The translations under genes and the position numbers were made by a program. From Candidatus Binataceae bacterium (GTDB lineage: Bacteria > Desulfobacterota > Binatia > Binatales > Binataceae), in the NCBI GenBank assembly GCA_024281015.1, contig JAMXLL010000230.1, positions 1 to 46,213 of the forward strand: 46,213 bases of DNA. The letters are read 5' to 3'. This document shows positions 7,908 through 16,030 of this stretch, one piece after another. Positions within the stretch are counted from its first letter, which is position 1, and the number at the start of each line of letters is the position of its first letter. Under the pieces are notes generated by a model, which saw only the letters and a list, made by a program, of their open reading frames with translations, made no database searches and was not told where the DNA came from.

Positions 7908-9161
7908 TTGGGAATTACCCGCCTTCGTGGCTTTCAGGACATCATTGGATTGGACGCTGACATAGTCAGCACCGTCGAGCACGCCGCGCGGAGAGTAGCT
8001 GAACTTCACAACTTCAGGGAAATTCGTATCCCGGCGCTTGAGCGAATTGAACTCTATCAGCGCTCCAGCGGGGAAACCTCCGACGTTGTTGAGAAGCAGA
8101 TGTATGCGTTCGGTGACCGCGATGAAGCCGAAACCGTCATCGCGCTGCGGCCCGAGGGCACTCCGGGAGTGGTACGCGCCTATATCGAGGCAGGACTCGA
8201 CCGCAGCGAGCCCGAGCAGCGTTTTTATTACCTGGGTCCCATGTTCCGGCGCGAGCGACCCCAGAAGGGGCGCTTCCGGCAGTTCAACCAATTCGGCGTC
8301 GAGGTGTTCGGCCGGCCCGATGCGGCTTGCGATGCCGAGCTGCTGATCATGATCGACGAACTGCGCCGCGAGCTCGGCTTGGAACTGGAATTTCAGATTA
8401 ACTCGCTTGGCGATTCATCTTGCCGGCCGGGGTTTCGCAGTGCCTTGCTGAACTGGGGCAGAGAGAATCTTAATAGGCTTTGCCGCGATTGCCATGAGCG
8501 GCTCGAAAAAAACCCCCTGCGGCTGCTCGATTGTAAGGTCGACGTGGCTGTCACTGCTTCGGCTCCCAACACCCGCGACTATCTTTGCGATCCTTGCCGC
8601 AAGCATTTCGCCATAGTCGAACAGGCGCTGACCGCGTCCGGTGTGCGATACATCGTCAATCCTCGGCTTGTTCGTGGCCTGGATTATTACACGCGAACCG
8701 CCTTCGAGGTTGTTTCAGGAGCGGTCGGCTCGCAGAGTGCGGTCGTCGCCGGCGGTCGCTATGACGGGCTGGTGGAGGCTCTGGGTGGAGCGTCAGTTGC
8801 CGGCACCGGCTTCGCCATCGGAGTGGAGCGCCTGGCGCTCGCGCTGAACGCCACGCAGTCCCGCGCTGAGCGCGCGCCGGACGTAGTAATTCTCGCGATG
8901 GACAATGCGGTATTGGCTCAGGCCAACAGCGTTGGAAGTGACTTGCGCCTCAGAGGCATCCGAACTGATTTGCTTTCCCCTGAGCGGGGCCTGAAAGCGC
9001 TCATGAGGCGAGCCGACAAGCTCAAGGCTCGCTACGCGTTGATAATTGGGCCAGACGAAGTCGCCCATGGCACAGTTCAAGTACGCGACTTGAAGCAAAG
9101 CAGCCAACAGGAAGCGCCGTTGCATGAAGTCGCCGAACACATTGCCGCGAAGCTTGAATAG
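7908..9161 (+). CDS. hisS: Histidyl-tRNA synthetase
   Basis: 417-residue class II synthetase that charges tRNA-His with histidine. It begins 'ITRLRGFQDI', the common HisRS N-terminus. Motif 2 is at 'YLGPMFRRERPQKGRFRQF' and the histidine-specific signature is 'RGLDYYTRTAFEV'. Motif 3 is in 'GTGFAIGVERLALAL'. The C-terminal ~95 residues form the anticodon-binding domain ('DVVILAMDN', 'RADKLKARYALIIG'). Start is TTG 7908, with GGAGAG at 7891-7896. Followed by aspS after 120 bp containing a perfect hairpin; the hisS-aspS order is common in bacteria. Confidence 0.97.
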   Translation: MGITRLRGFQDIIGLDADIVSTVEHAARRVAELHNFREIRIPALERIELYQRSSGETSDVVEKQMYAFGDRDEAETVIALRPEGTPGVVRAYIEAGLDRSEPEQRFYYLGPMFRRERPQKGRFRQFNQFGVEVFGRPDAACDAELLIMIDELRRELGLELEFQINSLGDSSCRPGFRSALLNWGRENLNRLCRDCHERLEKNPLRLLDCKVDVAVTASAPNTRDYLCDPCRKHFAIVEQALTASGVRYIVNPRLVRGLDYYTRTAFEVVSGAVGSQSAVVAGGRYDGLVEALGGASVAGTGFAIGVERLALALNATQSRAERAPDVVILAMDNAVLAQANSVGSDLRLRGIRTDLLSPERGLKALMRRADKLKARYALIIGPDEVAHGTVQVRDLKQSSQQEAPLHEVAEHIAAKLE

Positions 9162-9205
9162 CCTGACAGCCCTGAGAGCTTGCCCTGGAGTCGATAAACC
9201 ACTTA

Positions 9206-9232
9206 CGAAATAGCGAAAGAAGCGCTATTTCG
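9206..9232. repeat. Perfect 10-bp inverted repeat between hisS and aspS
   Basis: CGAAATAGCG (9206-9215) and CGCTATTTCG (9223-9232) are exact reverse complements around a 7-nt loop (AAAGAAG). No T-run follows on either strand, so it is not an ordinary terminator. It could be a processing or pausing hairpin in the hisS-aspS transcript, or an operator upstream of aspS. Confidence 0.8.
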
Positions 9233-9281
9233 CATCGCGGTTAGCACAGGTATTCTGGTGGCCCTACCGGACTGAGCGCCA

Positions 9282-11078
9282 ATGAGTAGAAACCCTGCAT
9301 ATTCACCGTTGCCACCCTGGCCGCGTACCGATTACTGCGGCAAGATGCGCGCCGACGACGCCGGGCGTGAGGTTGCGTTATGGGGATGGGTCGCTTCGCG
9401 CCGTGACCATGGCGGACTGATTTTTATTGATCTGCGGGACCGTGAGGGGGTGGTTCAACTGGTGTTCAATCCTGCGCACGATTCGGCCGCCCATCAAGTA
9501 GCTGATGCTGCCCGTTCAGAATACTATATCGCCGCCAAAGGCAAGGTCGTTCGCCGCACCGAGGGCACCGTCAACCGCGAGTTACCGACCGGCGAAATTG
9601 AAATCCTGGTTACGCAAGCCGAGATTCTCGGCGCCTCGCAGCCGCCGCCATTCCCCATCAGCAGCGGCTTTGACAGTGCCGCGGAGGAAATCCGCCTCAA
9701 GTACCGCTATCTCGACCTGCGCCGGCCGGAAATGCAGCGCAACCTGATGAGGCGGCATCAAGCGCTGCGCGGGGTACGCGCCTGGTTGGATTCGCAGGGC
9801 TTTGTGGAGATCGAGACCCCGATTCTGTGGCGCGCAACACCGGAGGGTGCGCGCGATTATCTGGTGCCCAGTCGGGTAAATCAGGGCAAGTTCTATGCGT
9901 TGCCACAATCGCCTCAGTTGCTGAAGCAACTACTGATGGTCTCTGGTTTCGATCGCTACTACCAGATAGCACGCTGCTTTCGCGACGAAGACCTCCGCGC
10001 CAATCGCCAGCCGGAGTTCAGTCAAATCGATATCGAAATGACGGGTCCGCGCCCCGAAGACATCATCGCGATTGCCGAGGGCATGATGGCTTCTATCTAC
10101 GAGTATGCTCTTGGCATTACGATCACACCGCCATTTCCACGAATGCCGTACGCGGAGGCAATGGAGCGCTTCGGCTCTGACAAGCCAGACCTCCGCTTTG
10201 GCCTGGAAATTAACAATCTCACGCCGGCGTTTACTGGTACTTCGTTCAAGGTGTTCGCCGAGGTGCTGGGGCGGGGCGAATCGATCTATGGCCTGGCTCT
10301 ACCGGCTGAGCATCAATTGAGCCGCCGCGAACTCGATGAGATGGCCGAAGCGATACGTTCGGAAAAGGGCTTGGGATTGGCTTGGGCCAAGCTTGCCGAT
10401 GGCAATTGGCAAGGCCCGATTGGCCGTCACGTCAGTGAGGCTGAACGAGGGCGAGCCGGTGCCATGGCCGGGCTGAATCAAGGTGACACGCTGCTTATGG
10501 TCGCAGGTCAGAAGGATAAGATCCGTCCCTTGATGGGCGACCTGCGGCTACAGCTCGCGAACAAGTTCCAGCTGCGGCGGACGGACCAACTGCGCTTTCT
10601 ATGGGTGATCGATTTTCCGCTGTTTGAATACAGCGACGAGGAAAAGCGGCTGGTTTCGGTTAATCATCCATTTACCGCCCCTCATCCTGACGACCTTGAT
10701 TTGCTCGACAGCAGTCCGCTCGCGGCACGCGCTCTAGCTTACGACATGGTACTCAACGGACAGGAGATGGGTGGTGGCTCAGTTCGTATTCATGACCCTC
10801 AGCTGCAACTCAAAGTGTTCGCCCTGCTCGGGATGGGCCGCGAGGAAGCGCTCGGTAAATTTGGGTTCCTGCTCGACGCGCTGAGTTACGGCGCCCCTCC
10901 TCACGGCGGAATCGCCTTTGGTGTAGACCGGATAGCAATGATGGTGTGCGGAACCGACTCCCTGCGCGATGTCATGGCGTTTCCCAAGACGCAAAAAGCG
11001 GTCGACCTCATGAGCGGAGCGCCCTCAGAAGTTGATGCGCGCCAGCTCCGGGAGCTTTCGATTAAGGTGGCGTTGTGA
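9282..11078 (+). CDS. aspS: Aspartyl-tRNA synthetase, probably non-discriminating (Asp/Asn)
   Basis: 598-residue bacterial-type class II AspRS. The N-terminal OB-fold has 'SRRDHGGLIFIDLRDREG', then the catalytic domain with motif 1 near 'GFVEIETPIL', 'PQSPQLLKQLLM', motif 2 'IARCFRDEDLRANRQPEF', the GAD insertion domain, and motif 3 'HGGIAFGVDRIAMM'. His43 in 'RRDHGG' corresponds to the residue that is His in non-discriminating bacterial AspRS and Leu in the discriminating E. coli enzyme. This suggests it also forms Asp-tRNA-Asn for GatCAB amidation. The stop overlaps the start of the next gene (GTGA), implying translational coupling to a lipoprotein. Confidence 0.96.
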   Translation: MSRNPAYSPLPPWPRTDYCGKMRADDAGREVALWGWVASRRDHGGLIFIDLRDREGVVQLVFNPAHDSAAHQVADAARSEYYIAAKGKVVRRTEGTVNRELPTGEIEILVTQAEILGASQPPPFPISSGFDSAAEEIRLKYRYLDLRRPEMQRNLMRRHQALRGVRAWLDSQGFVEIETPILWRATPEGARDYLVPSRVNQGKFYALPQSPQLLKQLLMVSGFDRYYQIARCFRDEDLRANRQPEFSQIDIEMTGPRPEDIIAIAEGMMASIYEYALGITITPPFPRMPYAEAMERFGSDKPDLRFGLEINNLTPAFTGTSFKVFAEVLGRGESIYGLALPAEHQLSRRELDEMAEAIRSEKGLGLAWAKLADGNWQGPIGRHVSEAERGRAGAMAGLNQGDTLLMVAGQKDKIRPLMGDLRLQLANKFQLRRTDQLRFLWVIDFPLFEYSDEEKRLVSVNHPFTAPHPDDLDLLDSSPLAARALAYDMVLNGQEMGGGSVRIHDPQLQLKVFALLGMGREEALGKFGFLLDALSYGAPPHGGIAFGVDRIAMMVCGTDSLRDVMAFPKTQKAVDLMSGAPSEVDARQLRELSIKVAL

Positions 11079-11809
11079 CTTGCCGCATCGTCACCCTGGC
11101 ACTCGCCGCTGCATTAATGTTCCTGGCTGGCTGTACCGAAGTAACGCATGGCGTAGGTAACTCGCCGGCGTTCAACGCCATGAGCGACACGGTACATGCG
11201 CTGCCCGGCCTGCACGGTACCAGCGGGCTCGAAGTCCACGCGGTACGATCGATCAAAACGGTCATAGTCCACAAAATCGCCGTAATGCCGTTGGTCGATG
11301 AGCCTGACCAGGTTGACAAAAGCCTGCCGCCCGATGCGGCACAGTCAATTACCGCGGCTATCTACGCGCGCGCCAACGAACTCGGCGGGTGGGAAGTTGT
11401 GCCCCAGGACGATGTAGACGCGGCACTTCAGCAATTGCCGCCGCTCACGGTCGCCGATCTCGAGAAAAATGCGTTGGCATTGGGACGCAGGATCGCTGCC
11501 GATGGGGTGATATATGGCGTGGTGAACCGCTACCGCGAACGGGTTGGGTTCGATTATGCCGCGCAAAGCCCCGCCGCGGTGGCTTTTGTGCTCAACTTCG
11601 TCGACGAGAACACCAAGCAGGTGGTGTGGACCGCAAAATTTGCGCGCGAGCAAAAGGCTCTGTCCCAAAATATACTCGACCTCCCCAATTTCGTATCTCA
11701 CGGCGCCCGTTGGGTGCGTGCTCACGATATCGCCGTTGAGGGTATCAACGGCGCCCTCGATAACCTGCAATCAAAGCTGACCATCGAACCAATCGTACAA
11801 GGGAAGTAA
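11075..11809 (+). CDS. Lipoprotein of unknown function, CsgG/LpoB-like fold possible
   Basis: 244-residue envelope lipoprotein. Signal peptide with lipobox L-A-G-C at residues 17-20 (lipidated Cys20, followed by T-E, compatible with outer-membrane sorting). After an extended linker, the mature domain starts with 'HKIAVMPLVDEPDQ', the beta-strand pattern of CsgG/LpoB/DUF799-type lipoproteins. A helix ('AQSITAAIYARANELGGWEVV') and 'LGRRIAADGVIYGVV...YRERVG' follow, where such families keep a nucleotide-binding-like A/B fold. No residues identify a partner. GTG 11075 overlaps the aspS stop by 4 bp, an unusual coupling of an envelope protein to a tRNA synthetase. Family call is inference from the fold pattern only. 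Confidence 0.72.
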   Translation: MTCRIVTLALAAALMFLAGCTEVTHGVGNSPAFNAMSDTVHALPGLHGTSGLEVHAVRSIKTVIVHKIAVMPLVDEPDQVDKSLPPDAAQSITAAIYARANELGGWEVVPQDDVDAALQQLPPLTVADLEKNALALGRRIAADGVIYGVVNRYRERVGFDYAAQSPAAVAFVLNFVDENTKQVVWTAKFAREQKALSQNILDLPNFVSHGARWVRAHDIAVEGINGALDNLQSKLTIEPIVQGK

Positions 11810-11942
11810 GGCCTGGCGGTTGCACCATTGGCGGTAAAGCGCCTTGGTGGTCCTAAGCTAAGCTAAAAGCCAAAGATGTCCTGTCGGACTATGTTCCGTG
11901 ATTCTCCTTAAGTCAGGGACAGCAGGCTTTACACTGGTATCG

Positions 11943-12851
11943 TCAAACTCCCAGTTGAAAATCGGCCTGGCCGTTGCTGCCTGGTGTCGGCGCGCGCCTG
12001 CCAGCAGCCTGGGATGATTTGAAGTGCTTAATGATCTGCTGGAGCTTGATCCGAGAATCCGCGGTCCGCGCTGGCGCCATAAGCGTCAAGGTCAATTCCT
12101 GATTATCCATCACCGAGAAACTGACATGTTGAAGCTGCAACCGGCCGACCAGAGGATGGTTGTAGCGTTTCAATCCCTCGCTCACCGGCAACACGTCATG
12201 ACGCGGCCACCATTCTGCAAATTCGACGCTGACTGTTTTCAGCCGCTCCACCAGTTGCACAAACTGCCTGTCTCCCGCGTGCCGTCCGTAATTAACGCGG
12301 AATCTGGCTAGAATATCACGTGCTCGCGCCGGCCAATCTACGATCAGAGAGCGCAGTGTCGAATCGGTGAAGAACAGCCAGACCATATTCCTTTCGGCCG
12401 CGGCGATATTCGAAAACCCAAAGAACGCACCGGCTGCCAGATTCCATCCCAGGACATCCCAACGGGAATTAATGATGAAAGCCGGTAGCTGTTCCATCTC
12501 GTCAAGCATCTGCCTGAGCAACGGGCTTATCCGTTGCCGCCTGGGTTTCGAATCCAGCACGGCATCACGCGACGCAAGCTGAAAAAGCTGTACCCGCTCG
12601 ATTCCGTCTAGCCGCAGCACCCGGGCCAGACCATCAAGCATTTCAGCCGACACGCTGATTGGCCGGGCCTGTTCGAGCCAGGTGTACCAGGTTACGCTCA
12701 TCCCGGCTAACTGAGCCACTTCTTCACGCCGTAAGCCTGGCGTCCGGCGGCGCGCAGTCGCGGGCAGGCCAACATCGGTGGCGGAAACGCGTGCCCGCCT
12801 CGTGCGCAGAAAATTGCTCAGTTCCTGTCGTCGGATCTCATCCCGTGTCAT
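11943..12851 (-). CDS. XRE-family transcriptional regulator with MmyB-type ligand-binding domain
   Basis: 302 residues. N-terminal helix-turn-helix at ~30-90 with 'PGLRREEVAQLAGMSVTWYTWLEQ', the hallmark opening of the MmyB-like family. The C-terminal ~190 residues match the PAS-like MmyB ligand-binding domain, with 'INSRWDVLGWNLAAGAFFG', 'NMVWLFFTD' and 'LVGRLQLQHVSFSV'; related domains bind fatty-acid-like ligands. It is probably an autoregulator or regulator of a nearby dehydrogenase or hydrolase, but its direct target is not evident because both flanking genes are unrelated. It is transcribed away from the structured region at 12852-13396, which would then be its promoter/leader region. 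Confidence 0.9.
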   Translation of the reverse strand: MTRDEIRRQELSNFLRTRRARVSATDVGLPATARRRTPGLRREEVAQLAGMSVTWYTWLEQARPISVSAEMLDGLARVLRLDGIERVQLFQLASRDAVLDSKPRRQRISPLLRQMLDEMEQLPAFIINSRWDVLGWNLAAGAFFGFSNIAAAERNMVWLFFTDSTLRSLIVDWPARARDILARFRVNYGRHAGDRQFVQLVERLKTVSVEFAEWWPRHDVLPVSEGLKRYNHPLVGRLQLQHVSFSVMDNQELTLTLMAPARTADSRIKLQQIIKHFKSSQAAGRRAPTPGSNGQADFQLGV

Positions 12852-13396
12852 AGGGCTATTTGGGGTACGCCTTATACCAGTGTAAAACCGGCTGCTGATA
12901 CTCGGATCAACGCTATAATCTACTTGATCGGTGAAGCGCCGAAAAGCCGAGGGTTCGGACCTAGGCCGGCCGGAGGAAGCCGGCTGGGCTGAGAAATACC
13001 CGCCGAATCATTAGCAGCCTGCGTATCCTCGAGAGCATAGCCATAACTTACTAGTTACTGCCACGTGGCCATATACCGGATGCGTTCTGAATGAATACAT
13101 ATTAGGCCGAGCACTATGAGTACAAACTGACCAGGCTCGGCAATGGACTGAGGATAAGGGGAAAGCCGAGCAATCCTCGGTAACGAGGCGCTTCGACCGC
13201 ATGGAACTGCAAGCTGTGTCAAGTTTGTCGTCGTTTGACTGCGAAAAGAGATAGATTGGACGACGCCATTAACCCGGCTAAAGCTACAGACGATGCAGGA
13301 GGAGATGCGACTACCGTAGGCTACCCTGAAGGTAGGCATCCCCTCTCCGCTTTTCATACGGCCGTCCCGGACTCCCTTCGCCGGGTTGGGCGCGGC
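12852..13396. other. 545-bp structured intergenic region upstream of the XRE regulator
   Basis: No protein gene is supported. A consensus -10-like TATAAT lies at 12914-12919 (plus strand), followed about 30 nt later by a strongly structured segment (listed separately). At 13304-13340, GATGCGACTACC (13304-13315) and CTACC (13321-13325) can each pair with the same GGTAGGCATC (13331-13340), giving two mutually exclusive hairpins just past the 3' end of the deacylase gene. A minus-strand frame at 13055-13357 has an unnatural Ser/Arg-rich composition and is not called. Confidence 0.45.
12952..13009. ncRNA. Candidate structured RNA element (strand undecided)
   Basis: GGTTCGG (12952-12958) pairs with CCGAATC (13003-13009; one G-U on the plus strand). 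It encloses two further stems: GCCGGC/GCCGGC (12965-12970 and 12979-12984, 8-nt loop) and GGG/CCC (12986-12988 and 12999-13001). This makes a compact three-way junction. The loop sequence CTGAGAAATACCC resembles the thiamine-pyrophosphate riboswitch core, but the other conserved half is missing and no thiamine gene follows. On the minus strand it would lie in the leader of the XRE regulator; on the plus strand it follows a TATAAT at 12914. Not assigned to any known family. Confidence 0.3.
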
Positions 13397-15112
13397 TCAG
13401 CCGCCGTGGCGCAGCAGACGGCCGGGCGTCGCCTCGGTGCAGCGTCCGTCCTCAAAGGTGACTTCGCCGTTGACTGTGATCGCGTGGTAGCCCTCTGGCC
13501 GCTGTACCCGGCGCCATTCGCCGCCTGGGAAGTCATGCACGATCTCCATCGGTTTTATGGCAAGCCGATCGAGATCGTAGACCACGATATCTGCCCAAGC
13601 ACCCTCGACCAACGTGCCGCGGTTCTTGAACCCAGCGCACAGGGCCGGATGTGCACTGAGGCGCCAATGCAGTTCCTCGAGGCTCATCAGGTTGTTGTCA
13701 CGCCCAATCTTGATCAGTGCCTCAGTCGAGTAGCGGCCACCAGTGAAGAACTTCGTGTGGGCACCGCCATCTGAAACGCCGAAGATCGGTACCGCGCTGG
13801 AGGAAATCATTTCCTTGAGATAGTCGACGCGAACGTTGATCGGGGGCGAGTAGAATTCGGTGTTGAGCCCGTCAGCGCACGCTATATCGAGCATCGCGTC
13901 AATGGGATGTTTGTTCTCTCGCTTGGCGATTTCGCCGATGGTCAGATTCTCGTACTTTTTCAGGCTGGGCTCCTGGCACTCGAGCACGAAAATATCTTCG
14001 TAGTTGTTGGTGATCAGTCCGACATTGCGCTCATTGCGCAGCGCCGGGCGGCGCTGCGGGTCGGACAACTTCATGAGGCGATCTTCGATCGGGCCAGTGG
14101 TGGCTTCGTTCCAGGCCGGCATATCGTCGTAGAGGTTCCAATCCTTGAAGGTAAATGCGAATCCAACCTCCAACGTAGCTCCCTGCGCCAGCACACGGAT
14201 ACCGCGCTTGACGCAGCTCTCCAACCATTTCAGTTGATGGCGGAAGCGCTCAGGATAGGCATCGTTGACCGCGACGGCGTTATAGAGGATTGGACGCCCG
14301 GCGGCCAATGCCAGCTCCTCATAATGCCGCTCCGCGTGAGCTTCGGGGTCGCCTTCGAAATCACCCGGCTCGGGCACATACGTCATCTGGATAAAGCCTT
14401 CATTTCGCTCACCCAGGATGCGCGCCATCGCCAGAGCGGTTTCATCATGCATGATATCAGTCACCATCGGCGTGCCGTCGTAGTCGGCTTGCACGCTCTT
14501 GCGGCCCAGCCGCTGTGCTGACCATCCACAGGCACCGTGATCCATCGCCTCGTTGATGATGCGACGCATCTCATTGGTCTCTGCGTCGGTGGGCAGGCGT
14601 CCCGATTTCGCGGCTTCAAGCCCCATCGCCCAGGTCATTACGGGAGCCAAAGGCACGAACGGCAGCAGATTGACGCCCTTGGGATGGCGATCAACGCTGT
14701 CGAGGAATTCGGGATAGGTAACCCAATCCCACGGCAGGCCTGCTTTCATCGAGGCGTACGGGATTGCCTCGGTGCGAGTCATCGTCAGCATTGAACGATC
14801 ACGCAGCTCAGGTTTGACCGGCGCGAAGCCGAAGCCGCAGTTGCCGATAACGAGCGAGGTAATGCCATGCCAGCTCGACATCGTGCAGTAAGGATCCCAA
14901 AAGAGCTGGGCATCGTAATGAGTGTGGAGATCGACAAAACCAGGTGCGACATTAAGGCCGCTGGCGTCAATCAGCTTTTTGGCCTGATGCGATTTCAGAT
15001 TGCCAAGCTTGGCGATCTTACCGTCTTTGACGCCGACATCGGCGCGATAACGCGGCATCCCAGTGCCGTCAATTACCGTGCCGCCTTTAATGATAAGGTC
15101 AAACTCTGCCAT
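13397..15112 (-). CDS. N-acyl-D-amino-acid deacylase / D-aminoacylase-like amidohydrolase
   Basis: 571-residue amidohydrolase. It starts 'FDLIIKGGTVIDGTG', followed by 'LNVAPGFVDLHTHYDAQ' with the metal-binding H-x-H of the superfamily, then 'GITSLVIGNCGFGFAPVKP', a D-aminoacylase hallmark. Near the C-terminus is 'SDGGAHTKFF', with the catalytic Asp, then the small beta-domain ('GTLVEGAWADIVVYDLDRL'). It should remove acyl groups from N-acyl-D-amino acids or related cyclic amides, zinc-dependent. ATG 15112 is chosen because GGAGGG lies just upstream (complement of 15117-15124); an earlier in-frame start at 15172 lacks one. Divergent from the MarR-like regulator, with an inverted-repeat operator candidate between them. 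Confidence 0.92.
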   Translation of the reverse strand: MAEFDLIIKGGTVIDGTGMPRYRADVGVKDGKIAKLGNLKSHQAKKLIDASGLNVAPGFVDLHTHYDAQLFWDPYCTMSSWHGITSLVIGNCGFGFAPVKPELRDRSMLTMTRTEAIPYASMKAGLPWDWVTYPEFLDSVDRHPKGVNLLPFVPLAPVMTWAMGLEAAKSGRLPTDAETNEMRRIINEAMDHGACGWSAQRLGRKSVQADYDGTPMVTDIMHDETALAMARILGERNEGFIQMTYVPEPGDFEGDPEAHAERHYEELALAAGRPILYNAVAVNDAYPERFRHQLKWLESCVKRGIRVLAQGATLEVGFAFTFKDWNLYDDMPAWNEATTGPIEDRLMKLSDPQRRPALRNERNVGLITNNYEDIFVLECQEPSLKKYENLTIGEIAKRENKHPIDAMLDIACADGLNTEFYSPPINVRVDYLKEMISSSAVPIFGVSDGGAHTKFFTGGRYSTEALIKIGRDNNLMSLEELHWRLSAHPALCAGFKNRGTLVEGAWADIVVYDLDRLAIKPMEIVHDFPGGEWRRVQRPEGYHAITVNGEVTFEDGRCTEATPGRLLRHGG

Positions 15113-15245
15113 TTGGTCCCTCCAAGTGGGATGATTGCTGCTCCCCAAGCCGCTCAGAATTGATCGAGCCAAGCTGTTGTTAATCGGTCCGATCGGCGTA
15201 AACTGTTAGCCTGGTTAACGGTTTTGCCTCGACAGCATTAACTTG

Positions 15246-15302
15246 TTGACAGGTCTATTGTCAAGCCGCACGCTTATGCGTGTGTAATGAAATGACAGGT
15301 CT
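15246..15302. promoter_or_regulatory. Candidate MarR-type operator between divergent genes
   Basis: TTGACA (15246-15251) and TGTCAA (15259-15264) form an inverted repeat with a 7-bp spacer. TTGACA is also a perfect -35 hexamer. The ten bases TGACAGGTCT at 15247-15256 recur exactly at 15293-15302. MarR regulators bind such palindromes in the intergenic region of divergent genes. Here they would control the regulator, the downstream FAD oxidoreductase and perhaps the deacylase. Confidence 0.55.
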
Positions 15303-15347
15303 GGCATGCGATGTTGCCGGGCAACGCTGCCGGCAGTAGATGTGAAA

Positions 15348-15956
15348 ATGACAGAACAAGAAGACAAAACGGTGGAGCGGTTAGCCGCCGAACTGCTCGA
15401 ACTCTTTTATCCCATTCATTACCGCGGCAACATGGCGGTCGAAGATGCGATGCGCGGCAAACTGACCCGCAAGGAAGCGGCGATCATTTGGCTTATTCAC
15501 TCGGCCGGCGAAGATGGTAGCGAAATGCCGCGCAAGGAAATCGTGGCAAGACTCCAGGACTGGTTCGATGTCAGCAGTCCGGCCGTCACCAAAGCCTTGC
15601 GCCATATGGCGCGCCCGCCGCTTAGCCTGGTGCGGTTGGTGGAGGATGCTGCCTCTGGTCGCGAAAAACGGGTACGGCTTACATCTCAAGGCCACCGATT
15701 CGTGCTAGGCATGCTCTCGCGCGGTCAAGAATTTATCGGCAAAGTCGTCGAGCAACTTCCGGATCAACAGGTTCGCGATGGAATCGAATTCCTGCGAGCG
15801 AGTGTGGCAGCGTACGAGCGTGTCCATGCCCAGGCAGCCAACGCCGATGCCAAAGGACCGACCCGCGCGATGGGCAAGTTGCCTTCCAACCTGCGAAATG
15901 AATCACCTGCTGCGACCGATGGAGTTCAGCTCATGATCGAAGACGAGCCCGTGTAG
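15348..15956 (+). CDS. MarR-like winged-helix transcriptional regulator
   Basis: About 202 residues. N-terminal helix ('ERLAAELLELFYPIHYRG'), then a winged helix at ~30-130: 'GKLTRKEAAIIWLIHSAG' (helix 2), 'RLQDWFDVSSPAVTKALRHM' (recognition helix), and the wing 'SGREKRVRLTSQGHRFV'. The last segment matches the 'D.R.v.l.lT..G' wing of MarR proteins. Helix 5 closes the dimer interface. The acidic, Ala-rich tail is probably disordered. An in-frame ATG at 15306 would add 14 non-conserved residues, so I chose ATG 15348; neither start has a good Shine-Dalgarno. Lies 74 bp before the FAD oxidoreductase, probably in one operon with it and autoregulated through the upstream palindrome. Confidence 0.8.
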   Translation: MTEQEDKTVERLAAELLELFYPIHYRGNMAVEDAMRGKLTRKEAAIIWLIHSAGEDGSEMPRKEIVARLQDWFDVSSPAVTKALRHMARPPLSLVRLVEDAASGREKRVRLTSQGHRFVLGMLSRGQEFIGKVVEQLPDQQVRDGIEFLRASVAAYERVHAQAANADAKGPTRAMGKLPSNLRNESPAATDGVQLMIEDEPV

Positions 15957-16030
15957 AATCGGCGACGTTCGTCACAGGTCGCGTTATTCGCGCGAACTGA
16001 TTTTCCTTAGTATCCCGCTTGGAGACGGTT

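Noticed and set aside
12989-13001. TPP riboswitch (CTGAGA...ACCC)
   Set aside because: Only one of the two conserved halves is present, and no thiamine gene follows on either strand. Kept as an unassigned structured element.
13055-13357. 100-codon minus-strand frame after a GGAGAGGGG
   Set aside because: Composition (Ser/Arg-rich, no domain) and no similarity; the Shine-Dalgarno-like string may be coincidence.
13907-14521. 204-codon plus-strand frame
   Set aside because: Antisense shadow of the deacylase.
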